Source of the DNA: Fibrobacter sp.
Lineage (GTDB): Bacteria; Fibrobacterota; Fibrobacteria; Fibrobacterales; Fibrobacteraceae
DNA: 35,258 nt
Reading direction: 5' to 3'
NCBI GenBank assembly: GCA_017520105.1
Contig: JAFWRL010000275.1
Coordinates: 1-35,258, forward strand
The notes beneath the pieces are model-generated. The model saw nothing but the letters and a program-made list of their open reading frames with translations. It was not told the origin of the DNA and ran no database searches. The translations under genes were made by a program, and so were the position numbers. Below, in pieces: positions 1-8,562 of this stretch (position 1 is its first letter; the number at the start of each line of letters is the position of its first letter).

Positions 1-561
1 ACTCGCCGAGTAGGGACTATGCGGCGTGTACTTGGTCGTCTCGTAGAAGAAATCGTCGCCGTAGGCCAGGTGGTGTTCGGAGCTAGAAGCCGTCGTGGTG
101 AACGGAGGCGTGATGCCTTCCGGGTGGTTCATCTTGAGGGCACCATAAACTTCGTCCGTCGAAATATGGTAGAAGCGCTTGCCCTCGTACTTCTCGGGGA
201 GGCTTTCCCAATAGAGCTTCGCGGCCTGCAACAGGCTCAAAGTTCCCATCACGTTCGTCTTCGCGAAAGTGAACGGGTCCTTGATGGAGCGATCGACATG
301 GCTTTCGGCAGCGAGGTGGATGATGCCATCGACCTGTTCGTCCTGCATGAGCTTGTAGAACGCGTCAAAGTCGCAGATGTCCATTTTCACGAACTTATAG
401 TTCGGCTTGCCCTCGATGTCCTTGAGGTTCGCGAGGTTGCCCGCATAGGTAAGCTTGTCAAGATTGATAATCTTGTATTCAGGATACTTGTTCACGAAAA
501 GGCGAACTACGTGGCTACCAATGAAGCCTGCGCCGCCGGTGATGACGATTGTTTTTTTCAT
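1..561 (-). CDS. rfbB: dTDP-glucose 4,6-dehydratase, N-terminal part (runs off left edge)
   Basis: This enzyme converts dTDP-glucose to dTDP-4-keto-6-deoxyglucose, the second step towards dTDP-rhamnose and related deoxysugars, in the cytoplasm. Seen: the minus strand from the ATG at 561 is open to base 1 (187 codons). It begins MKKTIVITGGAGFIGSH, the Rossmann NAD-binding GxxGxxG motif, followed by LTYAGNL, the AAESHVDRS segment and STDEVYG, which carries the catalytic Thr-Asp-Glu triad of the RmlB family. The Tyr-x-x-x-Lys pair and the C-terminal half lie outside the window. It is the most downstream visible gene of the polysaccharide cluster and pairs with rfbA at the other end. Base composition is host-like, unlike the AT-rich glycosyltransferases just upstream. 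rfbC and rfbD would be expected beyond the edge (inference). Confidence 0.95.
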   Translation of the reverse strand, partial: MKKTIVITGGAGFIGSHVVRLFVNKYPEYKIINLDKLTYAGNLANLKDIEGKPNYKFVKMDICDFDAFYKLMQDEQVDGIIHLAAESHVDRSIKDPFTFAKTNVMGTLSLLQAAKLYWESLPEKYEGKRFYHISTDEVYGALKMNHPEGITPPFTTTASSSEHHLAYGDDFFYETTKYTPHSPYSAS

Positions 562-637
562 ATTTTTCCCATTTATTTGGTCTAAATATAGAAAAATCAC
601 AAAAAGCCACCAAAAACATTACTTGCATATGGCATTT

Positions 638-1660
638 TTAAGACAATCTATTTTTTAAACCCCAAAATTTAGTTCTAATATAGAGCCAAGGGATAAATTT
701 GAACCTGATAAAAAGGTAGTCGATTTTGTGACTTAATTTCAGCCTAAAAAAGGGACATTCTTCTATAACACGCTGAAAACATTTTGAGTGCAGAACTTGT
801 TTAAGCCTATTGAGATTTTTCTTAAACGAAAGAGGGTTATCCTTATGAAAATAATCATGAGACAAAGAATCTATAAATTTGTATAGAATCAGAATACATA
901 TTTCACTATGATACAGCCCATTTGACAGTTCTTCTAATTTTCTAATATATCTCAAGTGAGAATCAAAAGCATCATGGAAATATCCGTGAGTTATAGAACT
1001 TTCATTTCGTCGATAGAAATAAGCATCCCGATTTAAATAAGCAACACGGATTTTTTTTGAAAACACCTGTACATTAAATACGCGATCTTCCCCAATATTC
1101 AAGCTCTCATCAAACAGCATGTTTTTTATCAAGGATGTCTTATACAACTTGCACCACGGATAAATAAAGACTATCCACCTTTTTTCTTTTGCAAAGAACA
1201 AATTTTCTTTTATAGAAGCCACAGTTTCTTCAGACAACACACAGGAGCCTGTCGTAGAAAATCTTTGAGGAATCATCTGCTGAGGCGTAACAAAGACATA
1301 ATTCCAAAACGTCACATCACTATCATTCTTCTTTGAAAAATCATAGGCATCTTTAAAAAGATACGGTTCAACCCTGTCATCGCTATCCACAAAAGATATA
1401 TATTCACCTTGTGCTTGTACCATGCCAAAATTTCTTGTTGCTGAGACCCCCGCATGATCTCGCCTAAAAAACTTAAATCTACAGTCTCTAGCAACATATT
1501 CTTCACATATAGAACATTCTGCCTCTGGGGCGCCATCAGACACCACAATAAATTCACAATCTTGCATAGTTTGAGCAACCAGCGAGTCTAAACAAATTCG
1601 CAGATTTTCTAAAGAAATCTTATAAACAGGAATAATGACAGAAATTTTGGTATCATTCAT
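638..1660 (-). CDS. GT2 family glycosyltransferase, paralogue 1 of 3
   Basis: Predicted cytoplasmic inverting glycosyltransferase (GT-A fold) adding a sugar to the lipid-linked repeat unit. Seen in 340 residues: the start ISVIIPVYK, the CEFIVVSDGA strand, and VDSDD at residues 91-95, the metal/nucleotide-sugar DXD motif. The acceptor-side half carries a GEDRVFN element about residue 190. Unlike many GT2 proteins it has no membrane helices, and the tail is basic and aromatic. It lies 17 bases downstream of the next paralogue and 76 bases upstream of rfbB, so it is probably co-transcribed with both. The first ~95 residues are nearly identical to the next two genes while the rest is much more diverged. 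Donor and acceptor sugars cannot be read from sequence. Confidence 0.88.
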   Translation of the reverse strand: MNDTKISVIIPVYKISLENLRICLDSLVAQTMQDCEFIVVSDGAPEAECSICEEYVARDCRFKFFRRDHAGVSATRNFGMVQAQGEYISFVDSDDRVEPYLFKDAYDFSKKNDSDVTFWNYVFVTPQQMIPQRFSTTGSCVLSEETVASIKENLFFAKEKRWIVFIYPWCKLYKTSLIKNMLFDESLNIGEDRVFNVQVFSKKIRVAYLNRDAYFYRRNESSITHGYFHDAFDSHLRYIRKLEELSNGLYHSEICILILYKFIDSLSHDYFHKDNPLSFKKNLNRLKQVLHSKCFQRVIEECPFFRLKLSHKIDYLFIRFKFIPWLYIRTKFWGLKNRLS

Positions 1661-1677
1661 TGTAAAACTTTTTTATT

Positions 1678-2727
1678 TTATATTGCAAACCTTGTGCAAT
1701 GGTCAATCTTTTTTTTAATAAAAAAAACAATCGTTCTAATATAAAGCCATGAGAAAATTTTCGCCTTGATAAAAAGATAGTCAATCTTATGGCATCTATT
1801 CAATTTGCGGAAGGAACAGTTATCTACAACATGTCTAAACTCTTTAGAATAGAAAACGCGTTTAAGCCTTTTGATATTTTCTTTAAACGGAAGAGGATTA
1901 TCCTTATGAAAGTAATCTCGAGACAAGCAATCTATAAATTTATACAAAGTCTCGTTACATATTTCGGCATAATACATTCCGTCAGACAATTCCTCCGATC
2001 TTCTAATATACTTCAAGCGAATATCAAATGCATCATGACAATATTTCTTTGTTATTGAATATGCATTTTGTCTATAAAAATAAGCATTGCGATTTAAATA
2101 TGCTACACGGATATCCATTGAAAAGACATGTATATTAAAAATCCGATCTTCTCCTATTTCTAGATTTTCTTCGAACATGAAATTTTTCACCAAAGACGCC
2201 TTATATAATTTACAAGTCGGATAAATAAAAACTAAGTATTTCTTTTGTTCCGCAAAGAAAAGATTTCTTCTTATAGCATTTAACATATCTTCCGACAACA
2301 AAAATTTATCTCCCTTTGAATATCGAACAGGATACTTCTTTTTGCTAGATACCGTAACACAATTCCAAAATGTTACATCGCTATCTATTTTCTCCGAATA
2401 ATCATAAGCCTCTTTAAGAATATTCGCATCTATCCAATCATCACTATCAACAAAAGATATATATTTTCCCAACGCCTGCGCCATGCCATAATTTCTTGTT
2501 GCTGAAACCCCAGCATGATTTCGCCTAAAAAATTTGAATCTGCAATCTCTAGCAACATATTCTTCACATATAGAACATTCAGCCTCTGGCGCACCATCCG
2601 ATACCACGATAAACTCGCATTCTTGCATAGTTTGGGCAACAAGCGAATCTAAACAAGTTCGCAGATATTCTAAAGGCACCTTATAAACAGGGATGATAAC
2701 GGAAACTTTTATACCATTCATTCTCAT
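1678..2727 (-). CDS. GT2 family glycosyltransferase, paralogue 2 of 3
   Basis: GT2 transferase of 349 residues, the middle copy of a tandem triplication. Seen: VSVIIPVYKVP near the N-terminus, the shared SDGAPEAECSICEEYVA block, FVDSDDW (DXD motif) near residue 97, and GEDRIFN near 194, the region that in this family helps hold acceptor and catalytic residues. The start may be the first ATG at 2727 or the third codon (also ATG, 2721), since neither has a strong Shine-Dalgarno. The gene is AT-rich, with frequent AAA, ATA and TTA codons. Its position between the two sister genes, with gaps of 17 and 31 bases, indicates one transcript. It probably adds one sugar of the repeat unit; specificity is unknown. 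Confidence 0.88.
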   Translation of the reverse strand: MRMNGIKVSVIIPVYKVPLEYLRTCLDSLVAQTMQECEFIVVSDGAPEAECSICEEYVARDCRFKFFRRNHAGVSATRNYGMAQALGKYISFVDSDDWIDANILKEAYDYSEKIDSDVTFWNCVTVSSKKKYPVRYSKGDKFLLSEDMLNAIRRNLFFAEQKKYLVFIYPTCKLYKASLVKNFMFEENLEIGEDRIFNIHVFSMDIRVAYLNRNAYFYRQNAYSITKKYCHDAFDIRLKYIRRSEELSDGMYYAEICNETLYKFIDCLSRDYFHKDNPLPFKENIKRLKRVFYSKEFRHVVDNCSFRKLNRCHKIDYLFIKAKIFSWLYIRTIVFFIKKKIDHCTRFAI

Positions 2728-2758
2728 ACCATTTCAAACATAAACATATTATTACATA

Positions 2759-3778
2759 TCAAGCCATTTTTCTCTTTAACAATAGATAAAACGCTCTGAT
2801 ATAAAGCCACAAGAAAATTTTTGCTTTGAAAAAGAGATAATCTATTTTACGACCTCGGCTCAATTTACAGAATGAGCATTCATCTATAACATGTCGAAAA
2901 TCTTCCGAGTAAAAAACTTGTTTAAGCCTATTGATATTTTCTCTAAATGAATAAGGGTTACTCTTATGAAAATAATCTTGAGGCAAAGCATCAAGAAATT
3001 TGCAAAAAATTTCATTACAAATCTCAACGTGATATTTTCCATTTGACAATTCATCCCTTCTTCTAATATAGTTCCAACGAACTTTAAAAACATCCGGGAA
3101 ATACTTTTTTGTTAAAGAGTTGTTATTCTGTCTATAAAAATAGGAATTTTGATTTAAATACGACACACGAATCTCTTTTAAAAATAACTGAAGGCTAAAA
3201 ATCCAATCCTCCCCTATTTTTTTATCTTCTTCGAAAGCCATGTTTCTTATTATTGAAGTCTTATACAATTTGCACCACGAATAGACCAAAGTCAAATATT
3301 TCGGATGTGTCAAAAAAGAAAGATTTTCTCTTATAGCAACCAAAGTCTCTTTTGATAAAACACCGCTATTCATTGGCGAAAAAACATGCGAAATAAGGCC
3401 TTTGGGTGTTACAACAGAGTAATTCCAAAACGTAACATCACTATTAGTTTTTCTCGACAATTCATAGGCATCCTTAAGGATATCCGGGGCAATCCAATCA
3501 TCACTATCTACGAAGGATATATATTCTCCCTGCGCTTGCGTCATTCCAAAATTTTTTACTGCGGCTAGTCCTCCATGATTTCGTCTAAAGAACTTAAATC
3601 TTGAATCCTTAGCAACATATTCTTCACATATAGAGCACTCAGCTTCTGACGCACCATCCGACACCACAATAAATTCGCACTCACACATAGTTTGAGCGAC
3701 CAAAGAATCCAAACATGTTCGCAGATATTCTAGAACATTATAAACGGGAACAATGACAGAAACTTTGACATTATCCAT
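2759..3778 (-). CDS. GT2 family glycosyltransferase, paralogue 3 of 3
   Basis: Third GT2 paralogue, 339 residues and transcribed first of the three. Seen: KVSVIVPVYN start, CEFIVVSDGA, SICEEYVAKD, the DXD motif in FVDSDDW, and GEDWIFS where the sisters have GEDRxFN. One residue position differs in the loop after PVYNV, which is shortened compared with the other two. It lies 17 bases downstream of the Wzy-like polymerase gene, in the same operon. The three proteins share the donor-binding half far more strongly than the acceptor half, which suggests the same nucleotide sugar used on different acceptors (inference). Confidence 0.88.
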   Translation of the reverse strand: MDNVKVSVIVPVYNVLEYLRTCLDSLVAQTMCECEFIVVSDGASEAECSICEEYVAKDSRFKFFRRNHGGLAAVKNFGMTQAQGEYISFVDSDDWIAPDILKDAYELSRKTNSDVTFWNYSVVTPKGLISHVFSPMNSGVLSKETLVAIRENLSFLTHPKYLTLVYSWCKLYKTSIIRNMAFEEDKKIGEDWIFSLQLFLKEIRVSYLNQNSYFYRQNNNSLTKKYFPDVFKVRWNYIRRRDELSNGKYHVEICNEIFCKFLDALPQDYFHKSNPYSFRENINRLKQVFYSEDFRHVIDECSFCKLSRGRKIDYLFFKAKIFLWLYIRAFYLLLKRKMA

Positions 3779-3795
3779 AGCAACAAAGGTTCCTT

Positions 3796-5049
3796 TTATT
3801 TTTTCGTTATTTGTATACTTTCATCATTTTTCGAAACCATAACGACAATAAACTGATTCCGAATTTTTTGAAAATTCACTAGGAACATGGAAATCATCGG
3901 ATAAAAAAATTCATAGTAAAATTCTCTTGCATAAATTCCACAAAACAGGTATTCAAATAGTCCAAAGAACAATAACGTTCGATAGCCCGGTATAAGTTTT
4001 AGCGTTTTCATATTCTTCACACAGCAACATAAAAAAAGCACCCACAAAGAAAAGCCGACAACGCCTCCTTCACAAAGATGAATCATGTATTCACTATGTA
4101 ACGGATGCACGCCCCCATATTTTTGCTGAAAGCCCCACATTCCTATGCCCGTTATGGGATTTGTTTTAAAAAGTTTCCAACCTTCAACGTAATAAATAAG
4201 TCGATCACCAACAATTTTGTCAAAAAGAGAACCTGTATAATTGTTTTTCATGTAATAAGAATTTAAATGGGCTTCTGGCGTTTTCTGCGCCCGTTGATAC
4301 AAAGGACTGTTAACGACAACAACAGCAATCAGAGCTAAACTCACAAGAACAGCACCAATCATTTTTATCATGTTATAAACATTTATACCCGTTTTTAATC
4401 GACTGGCACAAAAAGCTCCTACAACAATTATTACAATCATCGCAATAGCATTCCTTGTTTGTGTCAATAGAGCTATAACAAAGGGAAGAAACAAATATCC
4501 CCCAAAAACAAAAACCGTTCGCGATTTTAGAAAATAAAGAGCAGCTCCGTAAAAAACGGTTATTGCAGCAGCCTGACCTAGTTGCGTTGAATATATAGCT
4601 CCGCTTAACCGTCCATTACCTAAACTCAAGCCATCACAAACAAAAAAACATACCATTAAATAAAAGAAAAAACATCTATAAAGAATATTGTATGTCTTAA
4701 GCAAATCAATTTGCGCCCAATAAACAAATATAGCAATACAAAAATATATTTTCAATCCATGCAAAACGTCAATGAAATCAACTTCATAAATTCCTTTTAC
4801 CATACCATTAAAACAATGATATAATGTTAAAATCATCCATATAACCAAAGGTTTCGATGCTAAGACATCTCGAAAATCCTTTGACAAAGAATAATACAAT
4901 CCGAATAAAACAAAAATACTAGAAATAATTGCAAAATGACCCGGAACTCCAAGCCATGTTATTATAGGATCAAGAATAAATAATAAATAGCAAATATACT
5001 GCTCTTTATCACCAAATCGTTGCTGAATCATTTTGTAACCTTGCGACAA
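3796..5049 (-). CDS. wzy: O-antigen polymerase/ligase family membrane protein (Wzy-like)
   Basis: Inner-membrane protein of 417 residues with about ten to twelve hydrophobic segments, e.g. FAIISSIFVLFGLYY and MIVIIVVGAFCA. It probably polymerises lipid-linked repeat units on the periplasmic face. Seen: the LTQTRNAIAM segment and, near residue 300, a GIGMWGF element followed by HPLHSEYM and EGGVVGFSLWVLFL. These match the O-antigen ligase/polymerase (Wzy_C, PF04932) pattern of a large periplasmic loop with conserved His and a GxxG-led helix. WaaL ligases share this signature, so sequence alone does not separate Wzy from WaaL. The Wzx-like flippase and glycosyltransferases in the same operon make Wzy the better call. 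It is AT-rich and tightly packed with the downstream GT2 gene. Confidence 0.8.
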   Translation of the reverse strand: MSQGYKMIQQRFGDKEQYICYLLFILDPIITWLGVPGHFAIISSIFVLFGLYYSLSKDFRDVLASKPLVIWMILTLYHCFNGMVKGIYEVDFIDVLHGLKIYFCIAIFVYWAQIDLLKTYNILYRCFFFYLMVCFFVCDGLSLGNGRLSGAIYSTQLGQAAAITVFYGAALYFLKSRTVFVFGGYLFLPFVIALLTQTRNAIAMIVIIVVGAFCASRLKTGINVYNMIKMIGAVLVSLALIAVVVVNSPLYQRAQKTPEAHLNSYYMKNNYTGSLFDKIVGDRLIYYVEGWKLFKTNPITGIGMWGFQQKYGGVHPLHSEYMIHLCEGGVVGFSLWVLFLCCCVKNMKTLKLIPGYRTLLFFGLFEYLFCGIYAREFYYEFFYPMISMFLVNFQKIRNQFIVVMVSKNDESIQITKK

Positions 5050-5060
5050 ACCATTTGATT

Positions 5061-6167
5061 TTACAAACCATCTAAATAAATCCTTTGCAACAAATCAGAA
5101 ACATGTTTTACATCGAAACCATTTTTTTCCACTTCATTTACATATAGGGTACGGTCATTTGGAGCCGGATATTTTTCTAACGCTTGCAGCCAACATTCAG
5201 GTCCCTTATCAATCGGCAGCCAATGAACCAAATCCGTCATTCCAACTTCTTTCGAAATGGTATTTGACATAAAAGTCGGCAACCCTGAGGCTTGGGCTTC
5301 AATAGAAACTATTGGAAAACCTTCAAAAAAGGAAGGCAAGAAAAATGCATCCATCCCCATCAGAAGTTCATTCACATCATTTCGTTGACCTAAATAAATG
5401 ATATAATCAACAACATCTAAAGATTTTGCATATTCTTGAACATTTTTCAATCCTAATCCACAACCGGAACCGATAAACAGCATTCGAATATTCAAATTTT
5501 TGTTCTTTACAAGACTTACAAAATCAATCAGAAATTTATGATTTTTCACCGCAGCATTTAACCCTCCAATATGTCCAACAAGAACTTGATTCTCGGAAAC
5601 ATTTAATTTTTTTCGTATCGACACCCTAATATCTTCCCTAAATTTATACTTCTTTAAATCAATTCCATTGGGAATAATTTGAAACGGTATTTTTTTTCCA
5701 TACATCCAAAGGCCCGCTTTTTTTCCACACGCCAAAGGAATCGTCGTTATCCTGTTCAATAGAATTCTGCAAATTTTGTGGACAAAAACATGATTACCAC
5801 CTGTACTATGGGCATGTGTACAAATTTTTTTCACACCCGCAAATTTCGCCGCCAAAGCCGCAAGTACAATACTGGCGCTACTTCCATGAATATGGACAAT
5901 ATCATATTTTTGTTTTTTTAGATGAAAAAATAAACGAAAAAAATATTTGATAAGCCCCTGCGACTTCGAAATGCAAACAGAGGAATCCCCGTTCTCAGCA
6001 AATTCCAACATTTTCTTTTTGGCAATGTCAACATCACCCAAAAAACTGGAATAAATAAGCGTACAATGAAATAATTTGTGATCTAAGGTCCGATAATAGT
6101 TCATGATAAATGCGGAAATTCCATCAGAACCGAACCACTTATATGGAATAATTGCAACTTTCATCAT
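5061..6167 (-). CDS. GT4 family glycosyltransferase
   Basis: Retaining GT-B glycosyltransferase of 368 residues, cytoplasmic or peripheral at the inner membrane. Seen: an N-terminal Rossmann half with the glycine-containing GSDGISAFIMNYY loop, the central DIVHIHGSSA segment, and THAHSTGG. The C-terminal half carries the linker IPNGIDLKKY and the family E-x7-E element FFEGFPIVSIEAQASGLP, which binds the nucleotide sugar. Length and arrangement are standard for GT4. The second codon is also ATG (6164), so the start is uncertain by one residue. It is followed after 11 bases by the wzy-like gene. The donor sugar cannot be predicted from sequence; GT4 enzymes of O-antigen loci commonly use UDP- or GDP-hexoses. 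Confidence 0.88.
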   Translation of the reverse strand: MMKVAIIPYKWFGSDGISAFIMNYYRTLDHKLFHCTLIYSSFLGDVDIAKKKMLEFAENGDSSVCISKSQGLIKYFFRLFFHLKKQKYDIVHIHGSSASIVLAALAAKFAGVKKICTHAHSTGGNHVFVHKICRILLNRITTIPLACGKKAGLWMYGKKIPFQIIPNGIDLKKYKFREDIRVSIRKKLNVSENQVLVGHIGGLNAAVKNHKFLIDFVSLVKNKNLNIRMLFIGSGCGLGLKNVQEYAKSLDVVDYIIYLGQRNDVNELLMGMDAFFLPSFFEGFPIVSIEAQASGLPTFMSNTISKEVGMTDLVHWLPIDKGPECWLQALEKYPAPNDRTLYVNEVEKNGFDVKHVSDLLQRIYLDGL

Positions 6168-6201
6168 GCATAAACCTTTAACATAAACATCTCTTTTTCT
6201 T

Positions 6202-6900
6202 CTAATTTACAGGATTCAAATCAGCCTTGTGCAAAGCATCTAACAAAGCCTTATAAAACACATGGGGTTTTTTGTAAGCATCCCCCACTTCGCCTTTTTT
6301 TTCGTATTCTTTCAAAAACAGACAATTTTTCGAATTCACGCGTTTCGACGAGAAAAAATATTTTTTTTCAAAAGAAAGTTGGTCAAAAGCTGCGATTTCT
6401 TTTTCGGTACAAAGATTTTGCTCCATCCCCACTACAAGAAGTTTGTTGAAATTTACACGAGCAGCACGACGATGCCATTTTTCTCTAGCATCTTCTTCTG
6501 AATGATAATGCAAAAAATGGATTTCAACTTTACCATCAAGCAATCCTATCGGATACCAATGCTTCCAATTTTTTCGACGTTCATCACCAAGGGGGTACTT
6601 TGAATGTTCAACAAAAACAATCTCAGCCTTTGTCAAATAAAATTCCAAATGTTTTAAAAACTCAATATAATCAGGAGCCATAAAATACAACCCTAATGTC
6701 GGAGAATTGTATTGCATTCCAAGATCTTGCATAATAAGACCCGCAAAGCAGTTACTACTAATTATGCTCGTATTTGCATCGATAATTTTTTTCATTTCCT
6801 CGATATACGGTTTACGTCTAAATTCAAGATAAACATTCAACAATTTATGATAGATATACCGAATCATACCAAGACCTCTCAAAAACATTCTATTTTCCAA
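6202..6900 (-). CDS. DUF1919 family protein
   Basis: A 232-residue cytoplasmic-looking protein resembling the DUF1919 family often found in exopolysaccharide and capsule loci. Seen: the characteristic block IISSNCFAGLIMQDLG followed by YNSPTLGLYF and DYIEFLKHLEFYL at residues ~45-90, then VEHSKYPLGD, a basic middle (EKWHRRAARVN) and a C-terminal ..KKPHVFYKAL segment. The exact function is not established. Its location between two GT4 genes suggests it modifies or transfers part of the repeat unit. The first ATG (6900) overlaps the upstream GT4 gene by 11 bases. An ATG at 6888 has a GGAA four codons upstream and removes the overlap, so it may be the real start. Confidence 0.78.
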   Translation of the reverse strand: MENRMFLRGLGMIRYIYHKLLNVYLEFRRKPYIEEMKKIIDANTSIISSNCFAGLIMQDLGMQYNSPTLGLYFMAPDYIEFLKHLEFYLTKAEIVFVEHSKYPLGDERRKNWKHWYPIGLLDGKVEIHFLHYHSEEDAREKWHRRAARVNFNKLLVVGMEQNLCTEKEIAAFDQLSFEKKYFFSSKRVNSKNCLFLKEYEKKGEVGDAYKKPHVFYKALLDALHKADLNPVN

Positions 6901-7960
6901 TATTCAAAAACAATCTATTAAATTCCGTCGTCGTATCCATTGGATAATCGCTTTGGATTCTCCTTAATTGAACGGCATTGAGCATTGCTTCAGCCAAAGA
7001 ATTTACATTTTCCGGTTTCGCCAGGCACCCTGTTTTTCCCTGCGCCACAATTCGTGCTATAGCGGGAATACACGTAACCGCAGCTGCAGGCGTCCCTAAA
7101 TACAAGGCTTCAATCAACACATTTGGAAGCCCCTCACTCCGACTAGATAAGACAAAACAATCTGCATTTTTCACATACACATATGGATTTTTTTGATAAC
7201 CCACACAATGAATCTTTTCTTTCATGCCCATTTTATTTATCAAATTGCAGATTTGCGTATAACAGGTTTCATTTGGTCCAGAATTTCTGCCAACGATATA
7301 GAGTTCCGCTTCTTTTATTTTTTGAGAAACAAGAGCAAACGCTTGAACAAGAATATCAAATCCTTTTTGGTAAGCGAATCGACCAGAAGCTACAAAATAT
7401 TTCTTCGAAGAATCTTTAAACGGACTTGGTTCCTGCGCAAGTTCACTAATCATTTCAAAATCTTGCGGGTTTTGAATTGTAACTACTTTAGAGACCGGCA
7501 AGTGAGCCTTTTCAACAAACTCTATCCGCATTTCATCCGTCTGCGTAATAACATTCTCTGCCCGTCGATACAAAAAGCGAATCATCCACTGCTGTCTTTT
7601 ATTGAACGAGAAAAAATTATTTTCGCTTCGTACAATAAATTTTGTAGCCCTAAAAAAAGGTTGCAATAAAAGCAGTTTTGTACTAATATACATCACTGAT
7701 GTAAATATGATATCCGGAGACTCCTTACGAATGGTCTTATATAGGCAAGCCAGCAATTTGATTGGATTTGAATACCGTAAATGACCTCTAAAATGTTCAG
7801 GAGAAATAAAATCTGAAATTTCACAAATCCAAGGACCAACTGCATAATAAAAAACATCAAAAAATTCGGAATCCAAATTTTTTCCGATGGTCACAGAAAC
7901 CCGTTCTGCACCGCCAACACCCGACAATACAAATATGAGAACCTTTTTCTTAGTTGACAT
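6890..7960 (-). CDS. GT4 family glycosyltransferase
   Basis: GT-B retaining glycosyltransferase of 356 residues. Seen: the start KKVLIFVLSGVGGAERV, with the glycine-rich loop typical of GT4 acceptor domains; the IIFTSVMYIS strand; VASGRFAYQKGFDILVQAF, the donor-domain opening containing the conserved Gly-Arg and Lys-Gly; and SRSEGLPNVLIEALYLGTP, the E-x7-E nucleotide-sugar motif. The ATG start lies inside the last codons of a remnant of a broken GT2 gene in another frame, so the original arrangement was probably overlapping genes. It overlaps the downstream DUF1919 gene slightly. It is part of the AT-rich cassette; sugar specificity is unknown. Confidence 0.88.
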   Translation of the reverse strand: MSTKKKVLIFVLSGVGGAERVSVTIGKNLDSEFFDVFYYAVGPWICEISDFISPEHFRGHLRYSNPIKLLACLYKTIRKESPDIIFTSVMYISTKLLLLQPFFRATKFIVRSENNFFSFNKRQQWMIRFLYRRAENVITQTDEMRIEFVEKAHLPVSKVVTIQNPQDFEMISELAQEPSPFKDSSKKYFVASGRFAYQKGFDILVQAFALVSQKIKEAELYIVGRNSGPNETCYTQICNLINKMGMKEKIHCVGYQKNPYVYVKNADCFVLSSRSEGLPNVLIEALYLGTPAAAVTCIPAIARIVAQGKTGCLAKPENVNSLAEAMLNAVQLRRIQSDYPMDTTTEFNRLFLNIGK

Positions 7961-8147
7961 TATAAGCCTTTATTTTTTGGACATATTCCGAAGACGCCCT
8001 CATTATGTGTCCAAAATTAATGAAAAGAATCCACAAACCCAACAATGCACCACGGAAGCCATTTTTTTTCGTAAGCCGACTCATATACCTTATGATTGGA
8101 AGCATCTTCATCCCTAAGAACTTCTTAAAATACAGTATTATATTTTT
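7950..8147 (-). pseudogene. C-terminal remnant of a glycosyltransferase gene
   Basis: Between the truncated GT2 fragment and the GT4 gene, the minus strand has a 65-codon open stretch from just after a TGA to a TAA at 7952-7950. It reads KKFLGMKMLPIIRYMSRL, then GALLGLWILFINFGH, then SSEYVQKIKAYN. A basic segment followed by a hydrophobic helix is a common tail for the GT2 family to which the neighbouring fragment belongs. There is no convincing start with a ribosome-binding site, and the reading ends by overlapping the GT4 start by eleven bases, as an intact upstream gene of an operon might. Homology to a GT2 tail is inference; the open frame itself is seen. Confidence 0.45.
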
Positions 8148-8165
8148 TCAAAAAAGACAGTTTTA

Positions 8166-8561
8166 TCATTTTATTCCATGGAATAATGGGACACATATTT
8201 TATTTACACTTCGAACACTTCCATCGCAATTTTCAAAGAATTTTTTCATAAAACTATACGAATCCAAGACATTCATAAAACCTAAATCATAAAAATCGCC
8301 TGCATCAGTAAATAAAATCCATTTAGCCATCACCCGAGCTAAGCCTACATTTCTTGCACGACCAGCACCTTTAGAACGGTTTTCATCCAATTGGATAAAT
8401 TCAAGATTTTCATGCATCAAAGCTATTTTTTTTTCATAGTCGCTTTTATCATCGACAACAATAATTTGAATATCCGAACGATTCGGAATAGAATCGATGC
8501 AACGCTGAAGTAATTCAGGGTTGTTCTTATGCGGGATTATAAAAGAGTGCACGAAAGGCAT
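8166..8561 (-). pseudogene. Truncated GT2 glycosyltransferase (N-terminal domain only)
   Basis: A 131-residue open frame that starts like a complete GT2 enzyme and stops early. Seen: HSFIIPHKNNPELLQRCIDS, the IQIIVVDDKSD strand, GAGRARNVGLARVMAKWILF, and TDAGD at the DXD position. GT2 proteins of this subtype usually run to about 280-310 residues. Here the sequence leaves the family pattern after about residue 107 and ends at tandem stops (TGA TAA). Missing are the acceptor-binding half and the catalytic-base region. A possible C-terminal remnant lies just downstream at 7950-8147, so about 100 or more central codons appear deleted. The Asp-x-Asp also reads DAGD, a further sign of decay or divergence. 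The start lies 1 base from the stop of the flippase gene, so it sits in the operon. Confidence 0.7.
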
Positions 8562-8562
8562 T

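Noticed and set aside
7193..7669. 158-codon plus-strand frame inside the GT4 gene
   Set aside because: AT-rich antisense of a gene with intact GT4 motifs; basic and aromatic content with no domain.
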